Of a DNA stretch of 64,000 nucleotides, positions 1-11,324 are shown one piece after another. Below the pieces are notes generated by a model. It was not told where the DNA came from. It worked only from the letters and a program-made list of their open reading frames with translations, and made no database searches. The stretch comes from Methylobacterium sp. E-045. GTDB lineage: Bacteria; Pseudomonadota; Alphaproteobacteria; Rhizobiales; Beijerinckiaceae. The stretch lies in contig NZ_JAKSYE010000026.1 in assembly GCF_022829685.1 (NCBI RefSeq), forward strand, positions 62,001 through 126,000, in the 5' to 3' direction. Made by a program: the position numbers and the translations under genes. Every line of letters begins with the position of its first letter. The stretch's first letter is position 1.

Positions 1-1392
1 GTCCGGCCGCTGCGGATGGACGACCGTTCACTGATGCGGTTCCAGCCGGGCTATTCCGTCAGCCAGCCGGCGAAGGCCGCCCTCGACTGGTCGGAATGGG
101 GCGGTTTCGGCGGCGCGGTGGAGATGTGCAACAACAACGGCACCTGCCGGAAGCTCGCGGGCGGGGCGATGTGCCCGTCCTACCGGGCCACGGGCGAGGA
201 GCAGCATCTCACGCGCGGCCGGGCGAACTCCCTGCGGCTGGCGATCTCGGGCCAGCTCGGTGCCGACGCCTTCACCAGCCACGAGATGAAGCGGACCCTG
301 GATCTCTGCGTTTCGTGCAAGGCCTGCCGCCGCGAATGCCCCACCGGCATCGACATGGCGAAGATGAAGGTCGAGTTCCTGCACCATTACCATGCCCGCC
401 ACGGCCTGCCCCTCAAGGAGAGGCTGGTGGCGGCCCTGCCGCTCTATGCCGGCACCGCCGCCTGGCTCGCGCCACTCCTCAATCTGCGCGACCGGGTGCC
501 CGCCCTGGCGAGGCTGTCGGAGCGGGTGGCCGGCCTCTCGGCGCGGCGCACCCTGCCGCGCTGGCGCAGGCCGTGGACGGAGCAGGGCGAGCCGGCCCAT
601 CCCGGCGATGTGACCGGAGATTTTCGCGACGTCGTCCTGTTCGGCGACACGTTCAACCGCGCTTTCGAGCGCGAGAACCTGGAGGCGGCGGAGCGGGTGC
701 TCATCGCCGCCGGTTACCGCCTGCACCGGGTCTTCCCCAATCGCGGGCGGCGTCCGCTCTGCTGCGGCCGCACCTACCTCGCGTCCGGCCAGACCGACCG
801 GGCCCGCGAGGAGGCCCGCCGCACGCTCACCACGCTGCTGCCCTTCATCCGGGCGGGCGCGCGGATCGTCGGCCTCGAACCCTCCTGCCTGCTAACCTTC
901 CGCGACGAGTTCGCATCCCTGCTCCCCGGCCCCGAGGCGGGCGAGCTGAGCAAGGCCAGCCTGCTGTTCGAAGAGGTGCTCGCCGTCGACCTCGATGCCG
1001 GGCGGATCACCCTGCCACTAGCGGATCAGGGCGGGCGGGTCGCCCACTTGCACGGCCATTGCCACCAAAAGGCCTTCGCCGCCATGGGCGCGGTGGAGAG
1101 GGTGCTGCGCGCGGTGCCGGGGCTCGACGTGCGGGTCATCGAATCGAGCTGCTGCGGTATGGCGGGCGCCTTCGGCTACGGCGCGGAGACCATCGACGTG
1201 TCGCTGGCCATGGCCGAGCTCTCGCTGTTCCCGGCCCTGCGCAAGGCCGGCGCCGACGATCTGGTCGTGGCCGACGGCACCAGCTGCCGCCACCAGATCC
1301 ATGACGGCCTCGGGCTCGAAGCGCTCCACGTGGCGCGGGTGCTGGACGCGGCGATGGCGGGCCGCCCCCGATACGATACCGATATTCGATGA
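1..1392 (+). CDS. FAD/[4Fe-4S] 2-hydroxyacid dehydrogenase, C-terminal part (5' end outside window)
   Basis: The frame is open to the left edge, so this is the 3' part of a longer gene. The visible protein is the iron-sulfur half of large flavin dehydrogenases of the D-lactate/D-2-hydroxyglutarate dehydrogenase (YdiJ/GlcD-GlcF) type. It has a first cysteine cluster (CNNNGTC then CP), a second typical 4Fe-4S motif (CVSCKACRRECP), and two CCG-type motifs further on (RPLCCGRTY and SSCCGMAG, with HGHCHQK between them). The FAD-binding half would lie upstream. Such enzymes oxidise a 2-hydroxyacid and pass electrons to a membrane or soluble carrier. The exact substrate cannot be told from this part. 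The stop is TGA at 1390-1392. Confidence 0.85.
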   Translation, partial: VRPLRMDDRSLMRFQPGYSVSQPAKAALDWSEWGGFGGAVEMCNNNGTCRKLAGGAMCPSYRATGEEQHLTRGRANSLRLAISGQLGADAFTSHEMKRTLDLCVSCKACRRECPTGIDMAKMKVEFLHHYHARHGLPLKERLVAALPLYAGTAAWLAPLLNLRDRVPALARLSERVAGLSARRTLPRWRRPWTEQGEPAHPGDVTGDFRDVVLFGDTFNRAFERENLEAAERVLIAAGYRLHRVFPNRGRRPLCCGRTYLASGQTDRAREEARRTLTTLLPFIRAGARIVGLEPSCLLTFRDEFASLLPGPEAGELSKASLLFEEVLAVDLDAGRITLPLADQGGRVAHLHGHCHQKAFAAMGAVERVLRAVPGLDVRVIESSCCGMAGAFGYGAETIDVSLAMAELSLFPALRKAGADDLVVADGTSCRHQIHDGLGLEALHVARVLDAAMAGRPRYDTDIR

Positions 1393-1563
1393 CGGCACAG
1401 CCCTCTCGTCGGGAGCCACATTTTACTGTTCGATGTCCGGTAATTTCAATATAATTGACATATATAAAGCTTGAATGTCTCATGCACTGCAGATTGTCAG
1501 GAGTTAGACAAAAATTTAACCAGGACGTGCTTGTATAAGCGGAGACATCAGAGACTTACGGCC

Positions 1564-3255
1564 ATGCAGCTCCTTTCGAGGTTCAAGATCCTCCCAAAAC
1601 TTTTGGCGATCCTGGCTTTTATCAGCGTGATCGTCGGCGGCTGCGCCTGGTACGCCCAATCGCGCATGTCCCAGATCGACGACGCCTACAATCTGTTCAT
1701 CGATCACGAGGCCAAGGCCGTCGCGAGCGCACGGCAGACCAGTCAGCTGATCTTCTCGTTGAACTATTTGGTCTTCCGCATCATCGCCGAGACCGAAGAA
1801 GCTCAGACAAAAGAGGCTGATGGGAGATTCGAAGCAACGCTGCCCCAGCTAATGAAAGTCCTGGCCGATCTCCGTGACCAGGCACCGACCTTCGTGACAC
1901 GGATCGACGCGCAGACCGTCCGCGTGAAGCAATTCGTCCAGGATGTGAGCGAAGTTCGCCGTCTCGGCATCCTCAACCAGAATGACGATGCCCTCGCCCT
2001 GATGCACAAGACCATCGACCCGACCTTTCTGGCGATGACACAGGAGGGGGGCGCGTTGGCCGAAGATATCGCGAAGTACATGGATACTGACTCCGAAACT
2101 CTCACGAGGCAGACGAACACCACCCGTTACGCCCTGATGATCTTCAGCGTCCTCGGATTGTTGGGTGGCATGCTCGCCGCCATCGTCGTCTCGGTCTTCG
2201 GCATCACCCGTCCGATCGGCAGCCTGGTCGGTGTGCTCCAGCGCATGGCCTCCGGTGATATCGATGCTCAGATCCCGGAAGCGGCGCGCGGCGACGAGAT
2301 CGGCGCGGTCGGTCGTGCGGTCGAGGGCATCAAGACCATGGTCGCGGCCAAGGCGGCCGAGCAGGCCGAGATCAGGCGCGTTGCCGATGAGGCGGCGGCC
2401 GTCGCACGCAGGCGCACGATGGCGGAACTGGCCGACGGCTTCGAACGGGCGGTGGGCAGCGTCGTGGGAATGGTGTCCGCTTCGGCCACCGAACTGCAGA
2501 CCACCGCGCGAACCATGAGCGCCACCGCGACGGAGACCGCCAGCCAATCCACCACCGTGGCCGCGGCCGCGGAGGAAGCCGCCACCAACGTCCATACCGT
2601 GGCCGCCGCCGCGGAGGAGCTCGGCTCGTCGATCCAGGAGATCGGACGTCAGGTCGCCGGTTCGTCGAACCTGGCGCAAACCGCGGTGGACGAGGCAGAC
2701 CAGACCCTGCTGCTCGTGCAGGCCCTGAGCCAGGCCTCGTCCCGCATCGGCGACATGGTCGGGCTGATCGCCAACATCGCGAGCCAGACCAATCTGCTGG
2801 CGCTCAACGCCACCATTGAGGCCGCCCGTGCCGGCGAGTCGGGTCGGGGATTCGCGGTGGTGGCCACCGAGGTCAAGGAACTCGCCGCACAGACGGCACG
2901 TGCCACCGACGAGATCGGCAGCCAGATCAGCCAGATCCAAGGCGCGACGGGCCAGGCCGTGTCGGCCATCGGCGGGATCGCAGCACGCATCCGTGAGATC
3001 AACGAGGTGGCGGCCTCCATCGCGGCAGCCGTGGAGCAGCAGGGTGCGGCGACGCAGGAAATCGTCCGCAACGTGGCTCAGGCCTCCACCGGCACGGGCG
3101 AGGTGACGAACAACATCGCGGGTGTAGCGCAGGCCTCCGAGGAGACGGGCGCGGCAGCCGCGCAGGTGCTTTCGGCGGCATCCGAACTGTCTCGCCAGTC
3201 CGAGCATCTCGGGACTGAAGTCGCCCGTTTCCTCGGGACCGTGCGGGCTGCGTGA
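1564..3255 (+). CDS. Methyl-accepting chemotaxis protein
   Basis: 563-residue transmembrane chemoreceptor. A first membrane helix (about residues 11-30) is followed by a helical periplasmic sensor of about 155 residues (4HB_MCP-like), a second membrane helix (about 188-213), a HAMP domain (about 210-263) and a cytoplasmic signalling domain. The conserved hairpin tip is seen around residues 403-443 ([20 protein letters not shown]). It signals through CheA/CheW to control swimming. The ATG at 1564 was preferred over an in-frame TTG at 1471 because the membrane anchor begins right after it. No chemotaxis genes are adjacent and the ligand is unknown. Confidence 0.92.
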   Translation: MQLLSRFKILPKLLAILAFISVIVGGCAWYAQSRMSQIDDAYNLFIDHEAKAVASARQTSQLIFSLNYLVFRIIAETEEAQTKEADGRFEATLPQLMKVLADLRDQAPTFVTRIDAQTVRVKQFVQDVSEVRRLGILNQNDDALALMHKTIDPTFLAMTQEGGALAEDIAKYMDTDSETLTRQTNTTRYALMIFSVLGLLGGMLAAIVVSVFGITRPIGSLVGVLQRMASGDIDAQIPEAARGDEIGAVGRAVEGIKTMVAAKAAEQAEIRRVADEAAAVARRRTMAELADGFERAVGSVVGMVSASATELQTTARTMSATATETASQSTTVAAAAEEAATNVHTVAAAAEELGSSIQEIGRQVAGSSNLAQTAVDEADQTLLLVQALSQASSRIGDMVGLIANIASQTNLLALNATIEAARAGESGRGFAVVATEVKELAAQTARATDEIGSQISQIQGATGQAVSAIGGIAARIREINEVAASIAAAVEQQGAATQEIVRNVAQASTGTGEVTNNIAGVAQASEETGAAAAQVLSAASELSRQSEHLGTEVARFLGTVRAA

Positions 3256-3437
3256 CCGTCAACGGGGCTGGGCACGCTGGTCTTTGCCGGGTGCCGGCCA
3301 TATTGACGGACGAACGCGGCAGCTCGACCTTTCACTGAGCCGGTCGGTCGCCGTCTCATCGAGTGTTTTCCGCCCATGACGAACCGTCTGCCACGCTCCT
3401 TCGAGGGCGTTCCGGCCGGGCACGCTGGAGCCGCCGC

Positions 3438-3854
3438 ATGATCGTCTACCTGTCGGCCCTTGCCGGGGGAATCTTCATCGGAACGTCCGCCGCCCTGCTC
3501 CTCGTCCTCAACGGCCGCATCGCTGGGATCAGCGGCATCGCCGCCGGGGCGATGCGGCCGTTGAGCAGGGACACGCCCTGGCGCTGGGCCTTCCTCGTCG
3601 GCCTGCTCTTCGGCCCGCTCCTGTATCGCCTCGCCTACGGCGCATGGCCCGTGGTGCACCTCGACGCGCCGTGGCCACTCATCGTCCTCGGCGGCCTCCT
3701 CGTCGGCTACGGGACGCGGCTCGGAGGGGGGTGCACGAGCGGCCACGGCGTCTGCGGGCTCGCTCGGCTGTCGCCCCGCTCCATCGCTGCGGTGGCGACC
3801 TTCATGGCCGCCGCCGCCGCGACGGTGTTCCTCGTCCGCCACGGAGGATGGTGA
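3438..3854 (+). CDS. YeeE/YedE family membrane protein, first subunit
   Basis: 138-residue hydrophobic protein with about four membrane segments and the family motif GGGCTSGHGVCG around residues 101-112, whose cysteines are typical of YeeE/YedE (DUF395) proteins. YeeE homologues take up thiosulfate or handle sulfur through such cysteines. The next gene is a second half-size YeeE-type protein and the two genes overlap by one base (TGATG), so they are probably co-translated as a pair. ATG 3438 was chosen because the first membrane helix begins there. The adjacent convergent genes encode a cysteine desulfurase nanocompartment, which fits sulfur transport, but the substrate is inferred. Confidence 0.82.
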   Translation: MIVYLSALAGGIFIGTSAALLLVLNGRIAGISGIAAGAMRPLSRDTPWRWAFLVGLLFGPLLYRLAYGAWPVVHLDAPWPLIVLGGLLVGYGTRLGGGCTSGHGVCGLARLSPRSIAAVATFMAAAAATVFLVRHGGW

Positions 3855-4282
3855 TGGATAGCTTGCGGTCCTCCGTGGGGTTGCTCGCCGGCCTGTTGTT
3901 CGGCTTCGGTCTCGCACTGTCGGGCATGATGGACCCGGCGCGTGTTCTCGGCTTCCTCGATGTGGCCGGGGCCTGGGATCCTAGCCTCGCCTTCGTGTTG
4001 GCGGGCGCGGTCGCCGTCTCGGCGCTCGGCTATGTCCTCGTGTCGCGGATGCGCAAACCCGTTCTGGCGCAACGCTTCGAGATTCCCCAGAGCCGCCCGA
4101 TCACGGCGAGCCTGATCGGGGGCGCCGCCCTGTTCGGCATCGGCTGGGGCCTCGTCGGCCTCTGCCCCGGCCCGGCGCTGGCGGGACTGACGCTGGGCTT
4201 GCCGCAGGTCATCGGGTTCGTGGCGGCGATGGTGGCCGGCATGCTGCTCCATCGCTTCACCGCTGCCGCATCCGGAAAGTGA
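3854..4282 (+). CDS. YeeE/YedE family membrane protein, second subunit
   Basis: 142-residue membrane protein, partner of the preceding gene. It shows LSGMMDPARVLGFLD near the N-terminus and WGLVGLCPGPAL near residues 104-115, both usual for the second half of split YeeE/YedE transporters. The ATG at 3854 overlaps the upstream TGA, and a strong GGAGG lies at 3843-3847 with ideal spacing, so this start is preferred over the in-frame ATG at 3848. It probably forms a heterodimeric sulfur-compound channel in the inner membrane. A perfect hairpin follows the gene. Confidence 0.82.
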   Translation: MDSLRSSVGLLAGLLFGFGLALSGMMDPARVLGFLDVAGAWDPSLAFVLAGAVAVSALGYVLVSRMRKPVLAQRFEIPQSRPITASLIGGAALFGIGWGLVGLCPGPALAGLTLGLPQVIGFVAAMVAGMLLHRFTAAASGK

Positions 4283-4297
4283 GACGCGAACGCACAT

Positions 4298-4323
4298 GGC
4301 CCGGTCGGAGAACCGACCGGGCC
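4298..4323. terminator. Bidirectional hairpin between convergent genes
   Basis: Perfect 11-bp GC-rich stem (GGCCCGGTCGG with its complement) closed by the tetraloop AGAA. It lies between the ends of the YeeE pair (plus strand) and the cysteine desulfurase gene (minus strand). There is no strong T tract. A role in ending transcription from both sides is inferred from position and stability. Confidence 0.6.
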
Positions 4324-4358
4324 GTGTGGTGGAGCTTTGCGGTGTCGTGGCCCTTGCG

Positions 4359-6348
<1,990 letters not shown>

Positions 6349-6362
<14 letters not shown>

Positions 6363-7740
6363 GGTAGTTGCCCAGCAGCACGTTATCGAGGCGTGCGATG
6401 GCGTCTTCCACCAGCACGGCGGCCGAGAAGTAGCGAGTCACGAGGTGCGAGGCGATGGAATGGTCGTTGGTGCCCATGTAGCGCACCGACAGGCCGGTCT
6501 CGATCTCGCCGGTGACGCCGGACTTCTGCAGGCCGACCACGCCCTGCTCGCCTTCGCCAACGCGAAGCAGCAGGATCGAGGTGGTCTGGGCGCCGGTCAC
6601 CGGATCGATGTCGATGGGCAGCTTGTCGCTCGGCACGATCGGCACGCCGCGCCAGGTGATGAAGGGCGAGCCGAACAGGTGGATCACCACCGGGGGCACG
6701 CCACGGCGCGTGGCTTCACGGCCGAAGGCCGCGATGGCGCGGGGATGGGCCACGAAGAAGGCGGGCTTCTTCCAGACCAGGGTCAGGAGTTCGTCGAGAT
6801 CGTCCGGGGTGGGCGGTCCGCCGCGCGTCGGGATGCGCTGGCGCTGGCTGACTTCGTGGAGGAGGCCGAACTCGGAATTGTTGAACAGCTCCCACTCTTC
6901 CCGCTCCTTGACGGCATCGACCGTGAGGCGGATCTGCTCGCGAAGCTGGTCGATCTCGTTGGAATAGAGATCGGTGACGCGGGTGTGGGTGTGCAGGATC
7001 GTCTGGATCGTGGAGAGGTGGTACTCGCGCGGGTCGACCTCGTAATCGACATAGGTCGTGGGCAGGCGCGGCTCGCCGGTATGGACCGCCAGAAGCTCGA
7101 TGCCCTGCTCGCCCTCGCTGTTGGTGTGGCCCTTGAGGCGATCACGCTCTTCCACGAACTGGGAGATGCGCGAGCGGATGCCCTCGTCCTCGATGGCGGA
7201 GCGGTCGAGGGTGAGCAGCGTCACCGCCGAGAGCGCCTTCACGGCGGGGGCAGGGGCGTTCTCGTTCACGAGGTCGCTGTCACCGAAATAGTCGCCGCCG
7301 GTGGCGAGACCCTGGCGCAGGCGGTTCTTGAACGGGCCCGACAGGGTCAGCTCGACGGTGCCCTCGGCCACGACGGTGAGGCTGCGGCCGGTGGAGCCCT
7401 CCTCGGCGATGATCTCGCCCGCCTTGTGCTGGGAGACGGTGAACTTGGAGGCGAGGGCCGACAGCTCGTTGTCGCCGAGGCGGCTGAACAGCGGGACGCT
7501 GCGCAGGGAGGACGGGCGCACGGTGCGGGTGCCGCCGTCGTTGGCGAGTTCGATGCGGCCGGGCTTGGCCAGCACCACGGCGCGGCGGTTGACCCGATAG
7601 ACGCCGCCGGCGACGTCGACGAAGGGCAGCAGGCGATGGAACCAGCGCGGGGTATTGGCCGCGTTCTGGACCGACGTGACGGTCGCCGTCGCGAGATTGC
7701 GTGCCGCCGAGGCGCTCACGCTCAGACCGGGTCCACTCAT
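6349..7740 (-). CDS. Family 2B encapsulin nanocompartment shell protein (SrpI-like, cNMP-domain insertion)
   Basis: 463 residues. Residues 1-60 and 227-463 match the cyanobacterial sulfur-starvation protein SrpI, a Family 2 encapsulin with an HK97-like shell fold. Diagnostic stretches are VDYEVDPREYHLSTIQTI (231-248), TPDDLDELL (311-319), AHPRAIAAFGRE (331-342), FGSPFITWRGVP (356-367) and the C-terminal NYHDYA. Between the two parts, about residues 78-200, is an inserted domain resembling a cyclic-nucleotide-binding domain (VPLFSRLGDNELSALAS; AEGTVEL; GGDYFGDSDL), which defines the 2B architecture. The ATG at 7740 has GGAGA about ten bases upstream. The shell should self-assemble and enclose the desulfurase encoded next. 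Assembly and cargo loading are inferred from homology. Confidence 0.93.
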
Positions 7741-8093
7741 GGGTGTTCGTCTCCGTATTGCGGCAGGAGGCGTCGGCCGGCTTTGACGCAGCGCATGCCG
7801 CATCGAAGCCGCGCCTGTCGCGCGTCCGCTCTCGCTCGATGGATAATCTTGGACTGATCTTGGTCAGCCCCCGCTGCCTCAGACAAAGCGTCACTGCGGG
7901 GGCGGGTTGTTTCTAACGCTTGAACTTGAAGAGCGTCAACGAAATTCTGTTCTATAGATTCGCGCAATTTGAGAATGAATATTCTATTTTAAGCCATATA
8001 AAATAATTGTATTCTATATTATGACGTTATGGTAGATAATTTGTCTCGACTTCGCTGCCTTTTGGAAAGAAGAAGAGTTGAAAAATCGTTTCC
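7741..8093. other. Upstream region of the encapsulin operon, AT-rich in part
   Basis: No gene is seen in this 353-bp gap between cysE and the shell gene. The part nearer the shell gene (7741-7920) has normal GC content. The part from about 7920 to 8093 is strikingly AT-rich and has an inverted repeat (TATTTTA at 7985-7991, TAAAATA at 7999-8005). It probably carries the promoter and operator for the shell and desulfurase genes on the minus strand. The regulator is unknown. Confidence 0.45.
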
Positions 8094-8960
8094 CTAAATT
8101 CCTTCACCAAAAAACTGGTCCATGCTGAGGGCGGGGTCTTCGGTGGGGCTGATGCGAGACACGACGCGGGCCGGCACGCCCGCGACGGTGGTGTGGGCGG
8201 GCACGGCGTGCAGCACCACGGCGGCGGCGGCGACCTTCGCGCCCTCGCCGACCCGGATGTTGCCCAGCACCTTGGCGCCGACGCTGAGAAGGACCCCGCG
8301 CTCGATCTTCGGATGGCGGTCGCCGCTCTCCTTGCCGTTGCCCCCGAGGGTCACCGATTGCAGGATCGAGACATCGTCGGCGATCACCGTGGTCTCGCCG
8401 ATTACGACACCGGTGGCGTGATCGATGAACACGCCCGAGCCGATACGAGCGGCGGGATGGATGTCGGCCCCGAACACCTCGGAGATTCGGCTCTGGATAT
8501 GAAGCGCCAGAGTGGCGCGGCCCTGGTGCCAGAGCCAATGGGCCACCCGGTAGCTCTCCAGGGAGGCCAGTCCCTTGTAGAACAGGAAGGGATCGAGATA
8601 GCGGCGGCAGGTCGGGTCGCGCTCGCGGATGGCCACGATGTCGCGCACCGCGTGGTCGCCCGCATGCGGGTCCGCCTGGAAGGCGGAGAGGCAGAGGTCG
8701 CGGGTGGACAGGCGCGAGAGGTCGCCGTCGCCGAGACGATGGGCGAGGCGGTAGGCGAGGGCATGAACCAGGCTCGGCTGATCCAGGACAGTGGCCTGGA
8801 TGATGCCGGCATAGAGCGGCTCTTCGATCAACGCGGCCTCGGCCTCGGCGCGCATGGCGCGCCAGAGGTCGGCTTCGACGGTGGTCTGGCTCACACTGCG
8901 CAGGGGCGGACGGAGGATGTTGGTCGGAACGCTGCGCGTCGCCAGGTTGCCCGCTGTCAT
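8094..8960 (-). CDS. cysE: Serine O-acetyltransferase CysE
   Basis: 288 residues, colinear with E. coli CysE. It has an N-terminal helical domain and a left-handed parallel beta-helix of hexapeptide repeats with the active-site stretch DHATGVVIGE, plus SVTLGGNGKESGDRHPKI and HTTVAGVPARVV. It makes O-acetylserine from serine and acetyl-CoA, the first step of cysteine synthesis. The C-terminus ends in Gly-Ile, as in CysE proteins that bind cysteine synthase by placing the terminal Ile in its active site. No cysK lies nearby. The gene is 353 bp upstream of the encapsulin genes on the same strand, and SrpI systems are known next to a CysE homologue (SrpH). Confidence 0.95.
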   Translation of the reverse strand: MTAGNLATRSVPTNILRPPLRSVSQTTVEADLWRAMRAEAEAALIEEPLYAGIIQATVLDQPSLVHALAYRLAHRLGDGDLSRLSTRDLCLSAFQADPHAGDHAVRDIVAIRERDPTCRRYLDPFLFYKGLASLESYRVAHWLWHQGRATLALHIQSRISEVFGADIHPAARIGSGVFIDHATGVVIGETTVIADDVSILQSVTLGGNGKESGDRHPKIERGVLLSVGAKVLGNIRVGEGAKVAAAAVVLHAVPAHTTVAGVPARVVSRISPTEDPALSMDQFFGEGI

Positions 8961-9026
8961 GGTCTGTCTTTCACTCCTCGCGCCCGGCTCGCGAGAGCCT
9001 GCATTCTACCCCTGCAGGCCGCCCCC

Positions 9027-9218
9027 TCAGCCGATGCGTTGGAACAGCGTCGCGATATAGCCCACGAGCAGGCCGTGGCCCTCGAACTGGACATTGACCG
9101 CCTCGGCCCCATCGGCGCCGGATACGATGTCGACGATACGCCCCGTGGCGTGGCGCCAGATGCCGAGCGCCTCGGCGACATCGAGTCTCGCGAACACGAC
9201 CTGATCTCCGAGAACCAT
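9027..9218 (-). CDS. Small conserved-looking protein of unknown function, 63 aa
   Basis: Begins at the ATG at 9218 with a strong GGAGGAGG ribosome site six bases upstream. An upstream in-frame start at 9269 is less likely. The sequence alternates short hydrophobic strands (DQVVFARLD, GRIVDIVSG, AVNVQFEG) and looks like a small beta-barrel or SH3-like domain. I do not recognise a family. It precedes cysE on the same strand with a 66-bp gap and may be co-transcribed with it. Confidence 0.6.
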   Translation of the reverse strand: MVLGDQVVFARLDVAEALGIWRHATGRIVDIVSGADGAEAVNVQFEGHGLLVGYIATLFQRIG

Positions 9219-9709
9219 CGTTCCCTCCTCCGGGTGTCGTTTTTCAGTGTTAGGGGATTGCCCGAGCACCCGACGGCCACTGCCGGTCAGGACTCCACAT
9301 GCTTCGAACCGCGCTTCTCACGGGTTCGCTGCTGTTCTCGGGTTCCCGGCTATGAGCGTTCGCCGAGTATCGATGCTCGCGCGAGACACGGCGTGCACTC
9401 CGCAGGCGCCGGGCCGATGGTCACGTCGGCGGGTAACCGTCCAAGGCGTGGTGACACGGATTTCCAATCCAAGCATTGCCAGCGGACAAACCTTTCCTGG
9501 GAGGCATGGCGCGGGCGGGCAGGTGGTTCTTTGGTCTCCCTGCATTGTGCATATCTTGACTCGTCTGGGTCAACGAGAGTGATTTTCAAAGACCAAGTGC
9601 TTCCGGAAAGATCCTTCCCTTGTGTCCGGCACGAGGAGCAGGCTTGTTCTTCCAGGGCGATTCGCAGCTGCTGGCCTCGCCGTCCGGCCTTGCCGGAGCC
9701 GCGCGCCGA
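9219..9709. other. Intergenic region without recognisable gene
   Basis: This 491-bp gap separates the small protein gene from the molybdoenzyme gene. Open frames in it show no coding character that I can support. It contains an inverted repeat TTGAC-N8-GTCAA at 9556-9573, which could be a regulator site. The promoter of the minus-strand cysE unit probably lies here. Confidence 0.4.
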
Positions 9710-10489
9710 TCAGATGCCGCTGAACCAGTTGTAGCCCTGGTCTTCCCAGTAGCCGCCGGGATAATCGTTGGTCACGAAGACCGAGACGATGTGCTTGGGG
9801 CTCTTGAAGCCGAGCTTCGTCGGCACGCGCACGCGAAGGGGATAGCCGTATTCGAGGGGCAGGGCGGTGCCGCCGAAATCCAGGGCCAGCACCGTCTGCG
9901 GATGGAGGGCGCTCGGCATGTCAAGACTGCCATAATAGCGGTCGGCGCATTTGAAGCCGACATATTTGGCGGTGAGGTCGGCCCCGACCCGCTCCAGGAA
10001 GGCCTTCAGCGGCACGCCGCTCCATTGCCCGATCTGGCTCCAGCCCTCGATGCAGATGTGACGGGTGATCTGGCTCTCCTGCGGCAGAGCACGCAGCTTC
10101 TGCAGGGTCCAGGGCGCCTTGTCGGCGACGAGGCCGCCGACATCGAGCTTCCAGGTCGCCTCGTCGATCTCGGGGATGTTGTCCGGGGGGTAATAGGCAT
10201 TGAACCGGAAGGGCGTGTCGATCATGCTCGCCGGAAAGGTCGGCGCCAGCCTGTTCGCGTCGAACAGCCAAGCCTGGACCCGATCGTTGGCGCGCGACAT
10301 CGCCCACAGCGTCCGGTCGATCAGCGTTCCGTTGGCGCCGGTGGAGAGGTCGCAGCCCGAGAGCAGCGACAGGGCGCCGAGGGACAGGCCGGAGCGCAGG
10401 AACAGGCGGCGCTCCAGCTTCACCAATTCCGGCTGGATCTCCCGGCGAAGCGCGCGCAGGCGTTTCGCCTCGGTCTCGTCACGACTCAT
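9710..10489 (-). CDS. Molybdopterin-dependent oxidoreductase of the sulfite oxidase fold (MsrP/YedY-like)
   Basis: 259 residues. A putative membrane anchor or signal with an Arg-Arg motif lies near residues 27-44 (RRLFLRSGLSLGALSLLSGC). The SUOX-type domain follows, with the molybdenum-ligating cysteine in RHICIEGW and the later stretch KYVGFKCAD. Members transfer oxygen atoms to or from sulfur compounds such as methionine sulfoxide or sulfite in the periplasm. The start overlaps the stop of the upstream cytochrome b gene by four bases (ATGA), so the two form an enzyme/electron-donor pair. Substrate is unknown. It is short compared with MsrP, mainly in the C-terminus. Confidence 0.85.
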   Translation of the reverse strand: MSRDETEAKRLRALRREIQPELVKLERRLFLRSGLSLGALSLLSGCDLSTGANGTLIDRTLWAMSRANDRVQAWLFDANRLAPTFPASMIDTPFRFNAYYPPDNIPEIDEATWKLDVGGLVADKAPWTLQKLRALPQESQITRHICIEGWSQIGQWSGVPLKAFLERVGADLTAKYVGFKCADRYYGSLDMPSALHPQTVLALDFGGTALPLEYGYPLRVRVPTKLGFKSPKHIVSVFVTNDYPGGYWEDQGYNWFSGI

Positions 10490-11133
10490 GAGCGCGTCTC
10501 CACGGGGTCGATGGGAATGCGGGCGCGGCCGGTCACCATCGCCACGAGGGTGCGCGGGACCAGGATGACCAGGGCCAGATGGAGCAAAATGAAGCCGACG
10601 AGGCCGGACATGGCGAGGAAATGCACGCGCCGCGCCCATTCATATCCGCCGAACAGTGAGGCGAGCCCCTGCAACTGGATCGGTTTCCATAAAGCGAGGC
10701 CGGAGGCGACGAGGAGGATTCCGAGGAGGAACGCCACCAGATACGCGACCCTCTGGACCGCGTTGTACTCGCCGATCCGGTGGACGAGGCGCAGCCTGAC
10801 CGCATCGCTGGCGTCGCGCCAGAATGCCCTCGGGCTGACGGGCAGGAACGACTTGGCGAAATGCCGGGCGAACAGGCCGTAGAGGACGTAGGCGAGACCG
10901 TTGAGGGCGAACAGCCACATCGCGGCGAAGTGCCAGGCGAGGGCCCCGCCGAGCCAGCCGCCGAGAGTCGCCCATTTCGGGAAGACGATGGGGAAGAACG
11001 GCGAGGCGTTGTAGATCGCCCAGCCGCTGAACAGCATGCAGAACACCGCGACGGCGTTGATCCAATGGGTCACGCGCACGACGAGCGGGTGGATCACGGT
11101 GATGCGGGAGGGGCCGGCGGCAGACGGTGACAT
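10486..11133 (-). CDS. Cytochrome b561-type membrane subunit of the molybdoenzyme
   Basis: 215 residues with four to five membrane helices and histidines placed for haem b ligation: HPLVVRVTHWINAVAV near the N-terminus, AWHFAAMW in the second helix and RRVHFLAMSGL with ILLHLALV near the C-terminus. It is the membrane electron-transfer partner of the molybdopterin enzyme encoded immediately downstream, linking it to the quinone pool. The genes overlap by four bases. Confidence 0.88.
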   Translation of the reverse strand: MSPSAAGPSRITVIHPLVVRVTHWINAVAVFCMLFSGWAIYNASPFFPIVFPKWATLGGWLGGALAWHFAAMWLFALNGLAYVLYGLFARHFAKSFLPVSPRAFWRDASDAVRLRLVHRIGEYNAVQRVAYLVAFLLGILLVASGLALWKPIQLQGLASLFGGYEWARRVHFLAMSGLVGFILLHLALVILVPRTLVAMVTGRARIPIDPVETRS

Positions 11134-11183
11134 CGCGGGTTCGCCCTTTCAAAGGCCGCTCGAACGGCGTTTCGCGCAACCCA

Positions 11184-11314
11184 CCCTCTCCCCTCTGCGG
11201 GAGAGGGCGGCCCGCGAAGCGGATCGGGACAGGGGAGCGCCATCGACCGGAGAGGTCGCCTCCCCCTCTTCCGCATACATCTCAGGCACCCTCCCCCCGC
11301 AGCGGGGGGGAGGG
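11184..11314. repeat. Pair of GC-rich intergenic palindromes
   Basis: Two strong hairpins flank about 80 bp. The first is CCCTCTCCC-N6-GGGAGAGGG at 11184-11207 and the second is CCCTCCCCCC-N5-GGGGGGGAGGG at 11289-11314. Such palindromes are a common dispersed intergenic repeat type in GC-rich alphaproteobacteria. Here they sit between two minus-strand genes and may act as a terminator or RNA-processing element. Confidence 0.55.
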
Positions 11315-11324
11315 CACAACGGCA

